From NCBI RefSeq assembly GCF_050003625.1, contig NC_134401.1, forward strand, positions 1,887,360 through 1,951,359: a stretch of DNA of 64,000 nt. The letters run 5' to 3'. Each line of letters opens with the position of its first letter. Positions within the stretch are counted from its first letter, which is position 1. The position numbers and the translations under genes were made by a program. This stretch comes from Haematobia irritans (lineage: Eukaryota; Arthropoda; Insecta; Diptera; Muscidae). This document shows positions 50,101-63,704 of this stretch, in pieces. The notes beneath the pieces were generated by a model. It was given only the letters and a program-made list of their open reading frames with translations, ran no database searches and was not told where the DNA came from.

Positions 50101-50796
50101 GGTATCGCTGAAGGAGTATTTGTCTGGCCCCTCCTGGAAGAAGAAAGGTATCCCTATGTCAGTGCGTTGACGATGTTGATGCTGATGATGGTGCTGCTTT
50201 GGCGAATACTTATGGTGTTGATAAGAAGTTGGCGTAATAAAAATTTATCTCAAGCTTGAAGCCAAGTTAATTTCACAAAAGGGTGTGCTATCCCTTTTGA
50301 TCAAAGATTTTCGAAATCATTTAAATGCCATTGAGAAGGCGTTGCAGGAAATTAATTATAATTTCCCATTACCAAAAGGGTATTACTACATATGAGGCTA
50401 AGGAGTTTAGATCACATGTTATGTTTGTATACATCACCCTAATGGACAAAATTTATGGGAAAAAGGTGGCTTACAAGAAAAATTTGATTTCTTAAAAAAA
50501 TTTTGAGAAAAATTAAATTTTGTCCAAACGCAATTTTATGACGACAAATAAGAAAAAGTTAAAGTCGGGTAGAGGCTAAACCAACCCTGCCAAATTGATA
50601 ATTTTCTGAACACTTGAGAGGTATTATTGCGTGCACGTATAATTTTTATATTAGCCTCAGGTGGATGATACATACATGTATATATGCTATTTATACCATA
50701 AACATAGGGGTGTACTAAAAATGTTATACATTGAATGGAATGTGAAGACAAGTTGCATTCGACTTTTATAGCAACTGCCATAAAAATTCCCAATAT
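47157..50796. other. Non-coding stretch
   Basis: No supported gene. A CA/TG-rich patch at 47808-47912 gives artificial open frames (47593-48021 minus, rich in V and C). Remaining frames lack domains. No element ends recognised. Confidence 0.45.
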
Positions 50797-52206
50797 TTTT
50801 ATACCCTCCACCATAGAATGGGGGTATATTAACTTTGTCATTCCGTTTGTAACACATCGAAATATTGCTCCAAGACCCCATAAAGTATATATATTGTGGG
50901 TCGTGGTGAAATTCTGAGTCGATCCAAGCATGTCCGTCCGTCCGTCCGTCCGTCTGTTGAAATCACGCTAACTTCCGAACGAAACAAGCTATCGACTTGA
51001 AACTTGGCACAAGTAGTTGTTATTGATGTAGGTCGGATGGTATTGCAAATGGGTCATATCGGTCGACTTTTGCGTATAGCCTCCATATAAACGGACCCCC
51101 AAATTTGGCTTGCGGGGACTCTAAGAGAAGCAAATTTCATCCGATCCAGCTAAAATTTGGTACATGGTTTCAGCATATGATCTTTAACAACCATGCAAAA
51201 ATTGGTCCACATCGGTCTATAATTATATATAGCCCCCATATAAACCGATTTGGCTTGCGGAGCCGATCCGGCTGAAATTTGGTACATGTATGGTACATGG
51301 TCCACATCGGTCCATAATTATATATAGCCCCCATATAAACCGATCACCAGATTTGACCTCCGGAGCCTCTTGGAAGACCAAAATTCATCTGATTCAGTTG
51401 AAATTTGGTACGTGGTGTTAGTATATGGCCTCAAACACCCATGCAAAAATTGGTCGAAATCGGTCCATAATTATATAAACCGATCCCCAGATTTGACCTC
51501 CGGAGCCCCTTGGAAGAGCAAAATCCATCCGATTCGGTTGAAATTTGGTACGTGATGTTAGTATATGGTATCCAACAATCATGCAGGAATTGGTTCATAT
51601 CAGTCCATAATTATATATAGCCCCCATATAAGCCGATCCCCAGATTTGACCTCCGATGCCTTTTGGAGAAGCAAAATTCATCCGATCTGGTTGAAATTTG
51701 GTACGTGGTGGTAGTATATGATATCTAACAACCATGCCAAAAGTGGTCCTTATCAGTCCATAATCATATATAGCCCCCATATAAACTGATCCCGAGATTT
51801 GGTTTTGGAGCCTCTTTGAGGAGCAAATTTCATCCGAGTCAGTTGAAATTTGGTACATTGTGCTAGTATATGGCCGTTAACAACCATGCCTAACTAGGTC
51901 CATATCGGTCTATAGTTATATATAGCCCTCAGATAAATCGATCCCCAATCACACAACAATTGGTCCATATCAAGTTCATAATTGTATATAGCCCCCATAT
52001 AAGCGACCCCCATATTTCAATTCTGGCTCTCTACCACGTATGAACTAACTCACAATTTAGAAAACGATGTTAAGAAGTTTTAAGATACCACAACCCAAGT
52101 AATTCGAGTGTGGATGACAGTATTTAGTAGAAGTTTCTATGCAATCCATGGTGGATGGTACATAAGATTCGGCCTGGCCGAACTTACGGTGGTATATACT
52201 TGTTTT
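50797..52206 (-). mobile_element. Helentron/DINE-1-like element, copy 2 (inverted)
   Basis: It reads from TATACCCTCCACCATAGAAT to CGGTGGTATATACTTG, the reverse of copy 1. It keeps the subterminal inverted repeats, the (GTCC)n tract (50934-50955), the conserved block GAAATCACGCTAACTTCCGA and the hairpin TTCGGCC-T-GGCCGAA (52168-52182). Its array is shorter and damaged: the ATAGCCCCCATATAA landmark falls at 51239, 51324, 51617, 51770, 51922 and 51988, so only some intervals keep 152-153 bases. It has no rosa insertion and shows the uninterrupted sequence at that site. Confidence 0.7.
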
Positions 52207-55200
52207 TTTTTTTATTGAAAATTTATTACATGGTCATACAAAAACCATTTAATTGTAGATTTATATTTTTCTTTTTAGGTCAAATCTGATGCTCCACCCA
52301 TCTAACACGTAATAGTAAGTATTGATTTATCGAAGCACCATGTTTAATCACAAAATTATATTTCCAGAATATCATCTTCTAAAATATTGAAATCTAAATC
52401 GTTTGTGATCATCTATAAAATCTCAAAGTTCAAATACCATAGTCAATTTTCTCATAAAAATCCAGTCATGCAAAACCTCAAGATTTTCTCTTCGTAAGCT
52501 TCCTTGTATACTTTATGTCGTCGTCTCAGATAACCAACTTAAAAAGGTAACCAAATTTGTCTCGCTTTAATCCATCCATCTCTATCATTTGCGAAAATAC
52601 CTAGCCATGCAAAAAAAAAAGAAGCTAAAGATAGTCTTGGGAGGTAAAGAATCTACGATCAAAGGGAGTAGGAAATTACATCCATGTCAAAATATTTAAA
52701 GAAGAGAGGATTATAATAAAAATGATTAGATAGTTGGATGGATGAATGGTTGCATGGGATGGATGGATGGATGGATAGAATGAATATATGGAAACGACCT
52801 TTTCTTTTATCATCCATTTGGATTGGCTATTTGAGCAAATCTAGGAAAACATCAAATGTTACTTACACCCATAGTTAAAGCATAGCCAATGCATGGAAAA
52901 AAGGAAATCCTCATAATATTATCAATTCGGGTAGGACCACAGACAGAAAGCGATAGAGAAAGAGAGAGTGCAAAAAGCCTTTTAATAGCAGCTCACAATG
53001 TATTGTGTAGTTCTTATCTTTACTACTTTTTTGCCCATTTCGGACAATGTTCTAAAATAGGTATAACACAGAAGATACAACGCAAAAGAAGGTTGGAATT
53101 CATAAAAGCGAATATAAAATCAAATAGGGATGCCAATATTAGATATTTTGCCATTTTACTCATGAAGAAATAATTCCAAATATTCGAATATTGGCCTGCT
53201 CTGAAATTGTTCGATTGAACTGAATCCATTTTGCCGTATCATCCCATTTTGTCCGTATATATCGATTTACCTCATGTAGTTGCGGGAAACTGGTACTTTT
53301 TATATATTGTGCAGATGTTTAGTGATCGTTAGCCGATTAGATCCCACATCTACATGAAATAAAATTTCATTTCATTCAATTCCATTTATTATGAGTACGA
53401 GTTATGCATCAGCTCAAATGCATATAGTATAGCATTCTAGGGAATGTGTCACAAATACTCGTGAGTACTTGTACTGAGTATCTATGCTATCCATATACTC
53501 ACACGTTTTTTTATCGGGTATGTGTTCCACCACAAAACCAAACCATATTCATACTCGAGTGAAATTTTTATACTCTGTATTACTAATAGTTTTATACTTC
53601 CGATGATTGTTGCATTTTGGGAATAAGTACACATCATAAAACCATTTACTCCGTTCAAGGAGTTCATTGGTATTTTGAGCCTTACTCTGCCTTTGTGGTA
53701 ATACCTTGATTATCCCCTAGTAAATGTACATCCCTAATGTTAACGCAAAATCCAAGGATATTCCTTTATTACTGCAAGGCGTATGAGATGCACGTAGCAC
53801 AATGAGCATATCTACAACTGCCATCGAAACTTGCTGTTGGCTTCTATCTATATAACTGAAGCTATTGTTGCTGTTGAATTACATTTGCTGAAGATCATTA
53901 TGCCTTCAGTTGCGACCATACATTCGGATACTTTCTAACCGGCAATGGGGAGTTGGTTAGATAATCGCCCGAATGACTAGTTGGTTAGTTGGAGGTGGCT
54001 CAATTGAAAGTACACTTAAGTAGGAATGATGATTGTAACAAACTAAGGAGATGAGGTGTGCGTGGTCTGGCCCTGAAATAGTAGTAATGGATTTGACTGC
54101 ATTGGGTGAGTGACTGGGTCTCTTTGATTTGGACGATAGTTGGGAGTGAGTGAGTGACTGACTGAATGACTGACCATTGCAAATCGTCGTAAATAAAAAA
54201 TGAGCCATAACAAAAGGAAGCAATAGCAGAGAAAATAAGCAGAAATCTTTTTTGAAAATCTTTTAAGATGAAATAAAGCAAGTCCATAGTGCAGTGGGGA
54301 TTTTGCTGATTCTGTGCTGGCATTGTCCGTGAGAAAAAAACCTCTTGTGGATTTAAAACCGAAATGGAAAGATGTCCAAAAGGTATTTAGAAAAATTGAT
54401 GATGTTGATGTAAGGTTTATGCTTATTCATGGCACGTTTATGATTAAAAGATTATATCACACCCCAAACAAAGAATTGGAACCTTTTGTGTGTATTCCCA
54501 CATAGGGAGGTGATCCAGAGGTATGAATTGATGAGGAGAATTTTAGCACTAAAACCTAGCTACACTACATCATTGAAGGCCGAGTGAATGAAGTAAGTCA
54601 TATTTCATATTCAAAAACACTTTATTTTAATTTATCATTCGCTGCTGGGACCTTTTTGTTATACGCCTTCCAGCAGCCTCCAAAATCAAACAATTGACCA
54701 ATTATTTCGATATTATTTAAACAACGTTAATGGAGCGATGAGTACTGGAGCTATGTAGCTCCACGGCGGTCAATGAGTGGCTTAATACACTATAATTTAA
54801 ACACTTTATGATCCACACCCATTCCATTTTGAGTTTGGTTTTTTTGTCTGTCTTTGTATCTTTCTTGGTTTAAAGAAGGCACCTTTATCTTTATTACTTC
54901 GTCGCTTTTGGTGGTACTGTGCGTTCAAGTTAAGGGTATGGTTATTGCTACGTTTATGTTATACGGCAATGGCAATGCGGGTATGGGTTCGTTTAGGTTT
55001 TCCTGATGATGATGATGCTGCTGCTGATATGGTTACTGATGATCTTTGGGGGCAAGTCACGCTTTTATTAAATAATCCACACTCGAACACTCGAAATGAG
55101 CTCGCACTCGCACTATCTATGCCCATCTGTATTTTTGGCTTTGGCAAATGACGAAAGCCAAAAGGAAACTGAAAAACCTTTGCCTGATGCTTATGCGCAT

Positions 55201-55820
55201 GTGCGACACGGTTATAGCCAGTTTAAATTGCCCTCTTATCTTGCATCGAAGCAAGAAATTAAAAACGCCTTTGTTCGTTACATTATGTTTCTTTGTTAAC
55301 AATTGGCCATAATTCATTTTTTAGTCCAAATTGTATTGCATTACCAATTGCAGCAGTTGGCACAGAGGAAGCCAAGACGTCTTCCCCCATCGATTCTGAT
55401 AATCATATTTAGCCGTATTAAGGAAGCATAGGAAATGCTGAACCTATTATTATTTTTACGAAAGGTTAAGCTGTATATATATTTTGGGTGTTATCTCAAG
55501 GATACGAGTTTAACAAAGTCTTAAGGTCACTTGGAAAAGACGAAGCTATCGAAAAGGATCAGCAAACATGCAAATCTTGTTGGGTTAAAAGTACTTATTT
55601 TCAAAAGTTTAAAGTTCTATGACTTCTATGAGTTTTATGTAGTTGAGTAAATATAGCTGTTAATATGATATTATTTTTTGGTCGAAAAAAATGCAAGTTT
55701 GTAATTCTAGTTCTTACCCATTACTCATATGAATCCATGATAATTGACATTTACCTGTAAAGATAAGAAGACAAATATTGTTGTGAAAATGGAATGATTT
55801 AGTTTTACACATTTTATATT
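52207..55820. other. Non-coding stretch with a (GGAT)n tract
   Basis: (GGAT)n at about 52757-52777. The parts 53700-54600 and 54640-55300 are less AT-rich, with ATGATGATGATGCTGCTGCTG-like runs near 55005, but no frame carries a domain (54945-55151 is repeat-driven). I found no mobile element ends. Confidence 0.42.
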
Positions 55821-56625
55821 AGGTTGGGTTAGATTAGGTATAGTGGCAGCTTCTTGGATTATTCAATCCATTGTGATACCACAGTGGTGAACTTCTCTCT
55901 TATCACTGAGTGCTGGCCGATTCTATATTAAGCTCAATGACAAGGGACCTCTTTTTTATAGACAAGTCCGAACGGCGTTCCACATTGCAGTGAACCCACT
56001 TAGAGACACCAGAGATGGTCTGTATCAAACTTTTTTAGGTTTGCGACTGTCGCAAAGTTGTAAACGTCACATACACGTCGTAAATGTAGAAAAAGTAACA
56101 AAAGTCGCAAACTCAAAATACTTTAGTCGCGTCAGCTAGGCAGCGAATTCTATGATATGCAAGACGATTGTATGTGCGAAGAAGTTTCAATTCTTAGGAA
56201 TGCTCACAATTTTCGGTTTCAGTCCCCACATTTTCCCTATTGGCTTTTGCACGAGTACAGGGTAACCGTGGATTTTCTCGTCCTTACTTAGCTTTAAGTT
56301 CAGTCTCCTGTCCAAGGTATTTTACACACTCACCAACGGGAATTTCGATACCACCTAAGAAAATAGGCTTGCCCGTGGGAAAACTTTCACAAATTTCTGC
56401 AGAAACTCACAGCGAATGCTGTCAAACTAAATTAAAAAATGTTCAGGATTTCTTCTATTCAAAATTAGGTTTTTTACAGTAGGTTTACGACTTTTGCGAC
56501 ATACGTATTATACCGTCGCAAATGTATGTCGCAAAAGTCACAGTTTGTGACAGGCCAACCCTGAGAGACACTCAGAAATGACACTACCATTACTGAGAGG
56601 GGATAATCCACCGTTGAAAAGCTAA
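55821..56625 (-). repeat. Family 1 SINE, 5'-truncated and split by a hAT-type MITE
   Basis: Read on the minus strand, the body (GGATTATCCCCTCTCAGTAA, then GTGGAACGCCGTTCGGACTT) and the tail TAATCTAACCCAACCT match the full copy at 46190. The tRNA-like head beyond about 56625 is missing. A 554-bp element sits at 56010-56563 between two copies of AGAGACAC. Confidence 0.87.
56010..56563. mobile_element. hAT-type MITE inside the SINE, 554 bp
   Basis: Exact 8-bp target duplication AGAGACAC at 56002-56009 and 56564-56571. The ends are CAGAGATGGTCTGT and, inward from the right, CAGGGTTGGCCTGT: 11 of 14 bases agree. Eight-base duplications and CA-starting ends are hAT hallmarks. Subterminal TTTGCGACTGTCGCAAA (56042-56058) and several GTCGCAAA/TTTGCGAC copies near both ends look like transposase-binding repeats. 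The open frame at 56240-56482 has no recognisable domain. Confidence 0.88.
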
Positions 56626-57010
56626 AAGTCAACATACACTGTAGCGGTTTTCTACTTTGACGCTGAACATGACTTCTGGCAGTACATACTATAGAAGAAA
56701 AAAAAAAAACAGAAATTATCTGAAACACATTCACACACACATCAGTTTCCGGGTTATATTCGTTTACGAAACCATCAGAGTTTGGTATTTCCTAGAACAT
56801 TAACAATTGTTGGCCCCCTTCTTCTCGTGGGAATCGAATCATATGCATTTAATCACTGAGATATATAGTCAGGGGATAAGTCAATTTTCTCCAATCTCGA
56901 AATTTCGCTTATATATAGTAGGTTAAGTAGTTAAATTATAATAGCTAGAGCTTCTGCCATATATTATTAAGGACAAGTTCACGAATTCAAGAAAACCGGT
57001 TTCCCAAGAC

Positions 57011-57070
57011 AATTCAATTCAATTCAATTCAATTCAATTCAATTCAATTCAATTCAAGACAATTCAATTC
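57011..57070. repeat. (AATTC)n microsatellite
   Basis: About nine perfect AATTC pentamers followed by AAGAC and two more, directly after TTCCCAAGAC. Confidence 0.95.
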
Positions 57071-57126
57071 TCCAAGTAAATGCACTAGTTGTTGGGGAGG
57101 TATCTTTATTCGTTCGAATGCTAGAG

Positions 57127-57980
57127 TGATAGATTAGGTTTACGATCGGTATAGTGGCAGCCAGATATTTTAGACACACATACACGGATGAAAAAGACTG
57201 TTTTTCATATGTTTGGCTATAAACATTATATGTTTGGAACACAAATTTTTAAACACAATATTTTTGAGTGCAAGCATATAATGTTCATAAACTAGCATAA
57301 CATGTTTGGGACATATATGTTAATATGTTAGAACATATTATGTTTGGGACATAAAATGTTTGTAAATATAATATGCTTGGATGCAAACATATATTAATTT
57401 AGAAATAGCCTATAAACATATATGTGTTTAGTAGCTTGGAGCGCTATTTAACAGGGAGCGATATTGAATTAAGTTGGTGGTTGTTGCTTGTTATTACAAA
57501 ATTAACATTTTATTTTTCCTTGGGCAATTGATCAGCTACTTCTTTGATCCTTACAAACTGTGTGGCCCGCTGTTCGAATCCCCGTCCGGCAAAAGGTAAA
57601 ATTAAAATAAAAAAAAAAATTTGGATGCAAAAATACAAAATGTTTGGAACTTAGACTACCCAAACATATATTGTTTAGACCAATATGCTTTCAAACATAT
57701 TATATATTGGAAGAGATCAAACATATAAATGTTTGGGCAATACCCAAAAATGTATATGCTTGAAGCAAAATATGTTTGGGAGTATATGTTACAGAAGCGA
57801 TTTTTTGTGAGGGTGTAGACTATTCTGTTCATTGTGATACCACATCAATGCCCGATTCTGTGTTAAGATCATTGACAAGGAACCTCCATATTTTAGTCGA
57901 CCTCGAAACACTTTAGAGAAGCTTTGATGCACTCTGAAATATCACCGGTATTACTAAGAGGGCATAAACTACCGCTGGAT
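57127..57980 (-). repeat. Family 1 SINE fragment split by a TA-flanked MITE
   Basis: The left part (GATTAGGTTTACGATCGGTA, TAGTGGCAGCC) and the right part (GACTATTCTGTTCATTGTGA, GGCATAAACTACCGCTGGAT) match the tail and body of the SINE on the minus strand. They join across the MITE at a single TA, restoring the TTAGACTATTC seen in the full copy. Confidence 0.82.
57183..57815. mobile_element. TA-flanked AT-rich MITE, copy 2, with a tRNA-like core
   Basis: Inserted in the SINE fragment; the empty site shows that TA (57181-57182, 57816-57817) is the target duplication. The ends CACGGATGAAAAAGACTG and CACCCTCACAAAAAATCGC match the copy at 11337-11826. The arms agree up to TATATGTGTTTAG (about 57431). 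The core then differs completely and includes GGCCCGCTGTTCGAATCCCC (57562-57581), a tRNA-like B box. Confidence 0.83.
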
Positions 57981-59197
57981 AAATTAGCACATGTATTTTT
58001 GGATCTTAAATTGAACCATACTTAAAATTTTACCTAAAAGCAATAAAGACTTTGTTGCTGATAATATATCGGAAATTGGATCGCAATCTCAACATGTTAT
58101 TTGATCTTCTTAGGTGCCAAAAAAGCTCTTACATATGTCCAATTCTGTTTGCATATACGAGGGCGGTTCGGAAACTTCTTAGCCTATCAATGAAAGAGAA
58201 TAGTTAGTTTTTCAAAAATATTTTTATTTTTCAATATAATCTTCTGAAACTTCAATAACTTAGTCCAACGCTTTTCTAGCAATTCTATCCCTTGATTAAA
58301 ATAGTTTTCCTCAAGGTCTTCAAAATAGTGGTTTACAATTGTAATAGAATCTTCATTTGAGGTAAAACGCTTGCCAGCAAGGAATTTTTTTAGATTTGGG
58401 AACAAGTAAAAGTCTCTGGGAGCTAAATCAGGAGAATAAGGTGGGTGGTCAAGCAACTCGCACTTTAATTCGTTGATTTTAGCCATTGTTAAAACACTCT
58501 TGTGCGTTGTCTTGATGAAAAGTTATTTTTTTTGTGTTGTTAGTCAGGACGTTTTTCTCGAATTTGTACATTTAATTGATCCAAAAGGTTGCAATAGTAC
58601 TCTGAATTTATTGTTTCACCCTTTTGCAGATAGTCAATCAATAAAATACCTTTGAAGTCGCAAAAAACCGTTGCCATAACCTTACCAGCCGATTGAATTG
58701 TTTTTGCCTTCTTTGGGGCACTTCCTCCAGCTTCAGTCCATTGTTTGGATTGTTCCAAACTATCCATTGTTTGGATAGTGGTGGATCCATGTCTCATCAA
58801 CAGTTATGAAACGACGCTTAAAATCCATTTTATTTCACTTAAAACGATCCAAAGAAGCGTGAGAAATGTTCATTCTTATGCGTTTTTGATCGACTGTTAA
58901 CGAATGAGGCACCCATCTTGCAGAAAGCTTTTTCTTCTATAGTTCTTCATGCAAAATTAAATGGACTCGATCATTTGAGATTCCCATGATATTAGCAATT
59001 TGACGCACTTTTATTCGTCGATCATTTAATACCATATCATACACTTTGGCGACAATTTCTGTTGTTGTTGCTGTTTTTGGACGTCCACGTATACGTGGTT
59101 CATCTTCAATGCTTGTACGACCACGTTTAAATTCAGCAACCCAATTTTTCACTGTTGCATATGAAGCAGCACTTTCACCTAACACATTCACCATATC

Positions 59198-59914
59198 CAT
59201 TAGCGTAGCTAGATAATCTTCGTAGGGGGGGGGGCTATAGCCCCCCTAGCTAAAAATTTATAGACTGAACTTATAACTTCAATTAATGTTTTATTTCATA
59301 AAAATTAATAAAAAAAATAGACATCAAAATAACTCGACAATTAATTTATAATAAAGCAACTAAAAGTAGTTCCACACTTTTCCCAGCATGGGAGTTGTTC
59401 TAAAGGCACAACTTTAAAAGCACTTCCACAAAGAAGTTAATTATTTTAACTTCACAGGAAGTTTTTTAACTTCATTTTTTTCATATTTTAATGCGTAATT
59501 TTGTGTTTTATTTAAAAAGAACATAAAGAACATTTTCGCTTCTTTTTTGGCAACGCTTTTTTGCAGCATTATTAAGATATTAATTTATGAAAGAATAGTT
59601 TTAATATCAATTACTATTTTTTTAATTAAATTGACTAAATCAGACTAAACAAAATAATAAATAATAAACTAAATCACAACCACAGCTTTATTTCATAAAT
59701 ATCAGACTTCAAACATTGCCATCGGCAACTGCTACCACAACCCAAGTAATTCGATTGTGCATGAAAGTCTTTAACGGGACTTTGTGCAGTTGTATATACT
59801 TGTTTAATTTTTATAAAAATGGAAAATCGTAACTAGGTTTTCAAGTTCTGGAGGGGGCTAAACTTTTTCTGGGGGGGTCTAAGCCCCCTCCCCAGAGGCC
59901 TTCCTACGCTTATG
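59198..59914. mobile_element. hAT-type MITE inside the mariner, 717 bp
   Basis: Exact 8-bp target duplication ACCATATC at 59190-59197 and 59915-59922. Its ends CATTAGCGTAG and, inward from the right, CATAAGCGTAG agree at 10 of 11 bases. Removing the element and one duplication restores the mariner frame EIHNDMVNVLGES without any change. Next to each end lie G/C runs (GGGGGGGGGGCTATAGCCCC on the left, GGGGGGGTCTAAGCCCCC on the right) that would form hairpins. No transposase. Positions 59726-59803 match the outer end of the Helentron-like repeat. Confidence 0.9.
59726..59803 (+). repeat. Terminal fragment of the Helentron-like repeat
   Basis: ACCACAACCCAAGTAATTCG, then TGTGCATGAAAGTCTTTAAC and TATATACTTGTTT match 52088-52206 of copy 2 with an internal deletion that removes the hairpin. 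It lies in the hAT-type MITE and could be an insertion into it or a captured piece. Confidence 0.65.
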
Positions 59915-60130
59915 ACCATATCGTTATGAATTTCTTGTCCCGATAAACCTTTTTTATGTAAGTATTTAATGACAGCACGCATTTCTAATTTTTCCATTGT
60001 AAAAAAATTGCGGATGCGTCTTTTTTGAACACCTGTTTCTATATGAAGATGTTGCCAAATCGAAACAAAATTTAACATGTGTTCATAACGGAAATGGAAG
60101 TTTCCAAAACACTTAATTTTTTTCTGTTTA

Positions 60131-62227
<2,097 letters not shown>

Positions 62228-62295
62228 TGTGCGGTCCCTCTGGGAAAATATCCATAGGAATGTATTTGAAATAGTGCCCATTAGATTCAATAGGG

Positions 62296-62510
62296 ACACA
62301 GAAAAAAATTTCACGAAAATTTTTCCAATTAAAGTCTTAATTGAGTTTTAAAAAATTGATTAAATTTTTTCATTGAAACAAAAATTAATCACAAAAATTA
62401 ATAGCATCAATTAATTTTTTAATTGATTCAATTAATTTTTTAATTGATACTGTGATTGAAGACAGTTCAATTAAAAAATTAATTGGATCAATTAATTTCG
62501 TGATTGTGTG
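62296..62510. mobile_element. AT-rich MITE with AATTAATTTTT core, about 215 bp
   Basis: The left end ACACAGAAAAAAATTTCACG and the right end read inward CACACAATCACGAAATTAAT form imperfect inverted repeats. The interior consists of repeated TCAATTAATTTTTTAATTGA palindromes. The ACAC start resembles the other AT-rich MITEs in the window. Target duplication unclear. Confidence 0.55.
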
Positions 62511-62653
62511 GATCTGAGCATTGTCCTTTTCCGAACAGGGCAATACCTTTAAATATCGAAGGGAAAAATATGTAATTCATCGTAAAGGATATTTATTCAT
62601 GTTTTAATTTCTAATGCCCATATTCATAATAAGGAATTTATATGGTAATAGTA

Positions 62654-63704
62654 ACAGGTTGGCTGATAAGTCCCCGGTCTGACACATAGATGGCGTCGCT
62701 AGTATTAAAAGTATATTATTTTTATATAGTACCAACCTTCAAATGATTCGTGTCAAAATTGACGTCTGTAAGTCAATTAGTTTGTGAGATAGAGCGTCTT
62801 TTGTGAAGCAACTTTTGTTATTGTGAAAAAAATGGAAAAAAAGGAATTTCGTGTTTTGATAAAATACTGGTTTCTGAAGGGGAAAAATACGGTGGAAGCA
62901 AAAGCTTGACTTGATAATGAGTTGCCGGACTCTGCCCCAGGGAAATCAACAATAACCACCGAAATAGGTGGTTACCGACGAAAACATCAAAAAATCAACA
63001 AAATGATTTTGAATGACTGTAAAATGAAGTTGATCGAGATAGCAGAGGCCTAAAAGATATCAAAGGAACGTGTTGGTCATATCATTCATCAATATTTGGA
63101 TATGCGGAAGCTCTGTGCAAAATGGGTGCCGCGCGAGCTCACATTTGACCAAAAACAACGTGTTGATGAATCTGAGCGGTGTTTGCAGCTGTTAACTCGT
63201 AATACACCCGAGTTTTTCCGTCGATATGTGACAATTGATGAAACATGGCTCGATCACTACACTCCTGAGTCCAATCGACAGTCGGCTGAAGGTTGCAATC
63301 GCGGCAAAACGGCCCCATATGAAAAAGAAAAAAACGTTGTTCCACCAAGACAACGCACCGTGCCACAAGTCAGAACGATGGCAAAAATTCATGAATTGGG
63401 CTTCGAATTGCTTCCCCACACACCGTATTCTCCAGATCTGGCCCCCAGCGAACTTTTCTTGTTCTCAGACCTCAAAAGGATGCTCGCAGGGAAAAAATTT
63501 GGCTGCAATGAAGAGGTGATCGTCGAAACTGAGGCCTATTTTGAGGCAAAACCGAAGGAGTACTACCAAAATGGTATCAAAAATTGGAAGGTCGTTATAA
63601 TCGTTGTATCGCTCTTGAAGGGAACTATGTTGAATAATAGAAACGAATTTTGACAAAAAAATGTGTTTTTGTTTGTTAGACCGGGGACTTATCAGCCAAC
63701 CTGT
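62654..63704 (+). mobile_element. Himar1-like mariner (irritans subfamily), 1,051 bp, internally deleted
   Basis: Perfect 27-bp inverted ends starting ACAGGTTGGCTGATAAGTCC (62654-62680 and 63678-63704), flanked by TA at 62652-62653 and 63705-63706. This TIR is that of Himar1 from Haematobia irritans. A complete copy is about 1.26-1.29 kb; two internal deletions explain the shorter length. Confidence 0.95.
62832..63653 (+). pseudogene. Broken Himar1-like mariner transposase
   Basis: ATG at 62832 begins MEKKEFRVLIKYWFLKGKNT; a TGA at codon 26 and a TAG near 63053 interrupt it. The region between GKSTI and INKMILND is scrambled by a deletion. DMRKLCAKWVPRELTFDQKQ is intact. The first catalytic Asp is in IDETWLDHYTPESNRQ; about 55 codons are then deleted up to KVAIAAKRPHMKKKK. 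The second Asp is in FHQDNAPCHKS, followed by a 4-base deletion. The third catalytic residue is changed: LAPSE instead of LAPSD. The C-terminus RMLAGKKFGCNEEV and AYFEAKPKEYYQNGIK is recognisable. The protein is inactive many times over. Start and family assignment are firm. Confidence 0.93.

Larger units (their letters stand above)
58210..60078 (-). pseudogene. DD34D mariner transposase, interrupted
   Basis: On the minus strand: RRIRNFFTMEKLEMRAVIKY (from 60078), HKKGLSGQEIHNDMV, then the MITE, then VNVLGESAASYATVKNWVAE (a paired helix-turn-helix), RGRPKTATTTEIVAKV, DRRIKVRQIANIMGISNDRV, a frame break, HGSTTIQTMDSLEQSKQWTE, KVMATVFCDFKGILLIDYL, a break near 58530 that removes the HQDNAPAH segment in part, then MAKINELKCELLDHPPYSPD and LAPRDFYLFP with the third Asp. 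LAPSD has become LAPRD. Several frame breaks, so inactive. Confidence 0.88.
58156..60130 (-). mobile_element. DD34D mariner copy 2 with a hAT-type MITE inside
   Basis: The left end TACGAGGGCGGTTCGGAAAC is identical to that of copy 1. Similarity to copy 1 ends at about 60130 after TTTTTCTGTTTA; the right TIR and about 40 bases next to it are missing, so this copy cannot move. It keeps the middle region lost from copy 1. Without the 717-bp insertion and its duplication it is about 1.25 kb. Confidence 0.88.
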
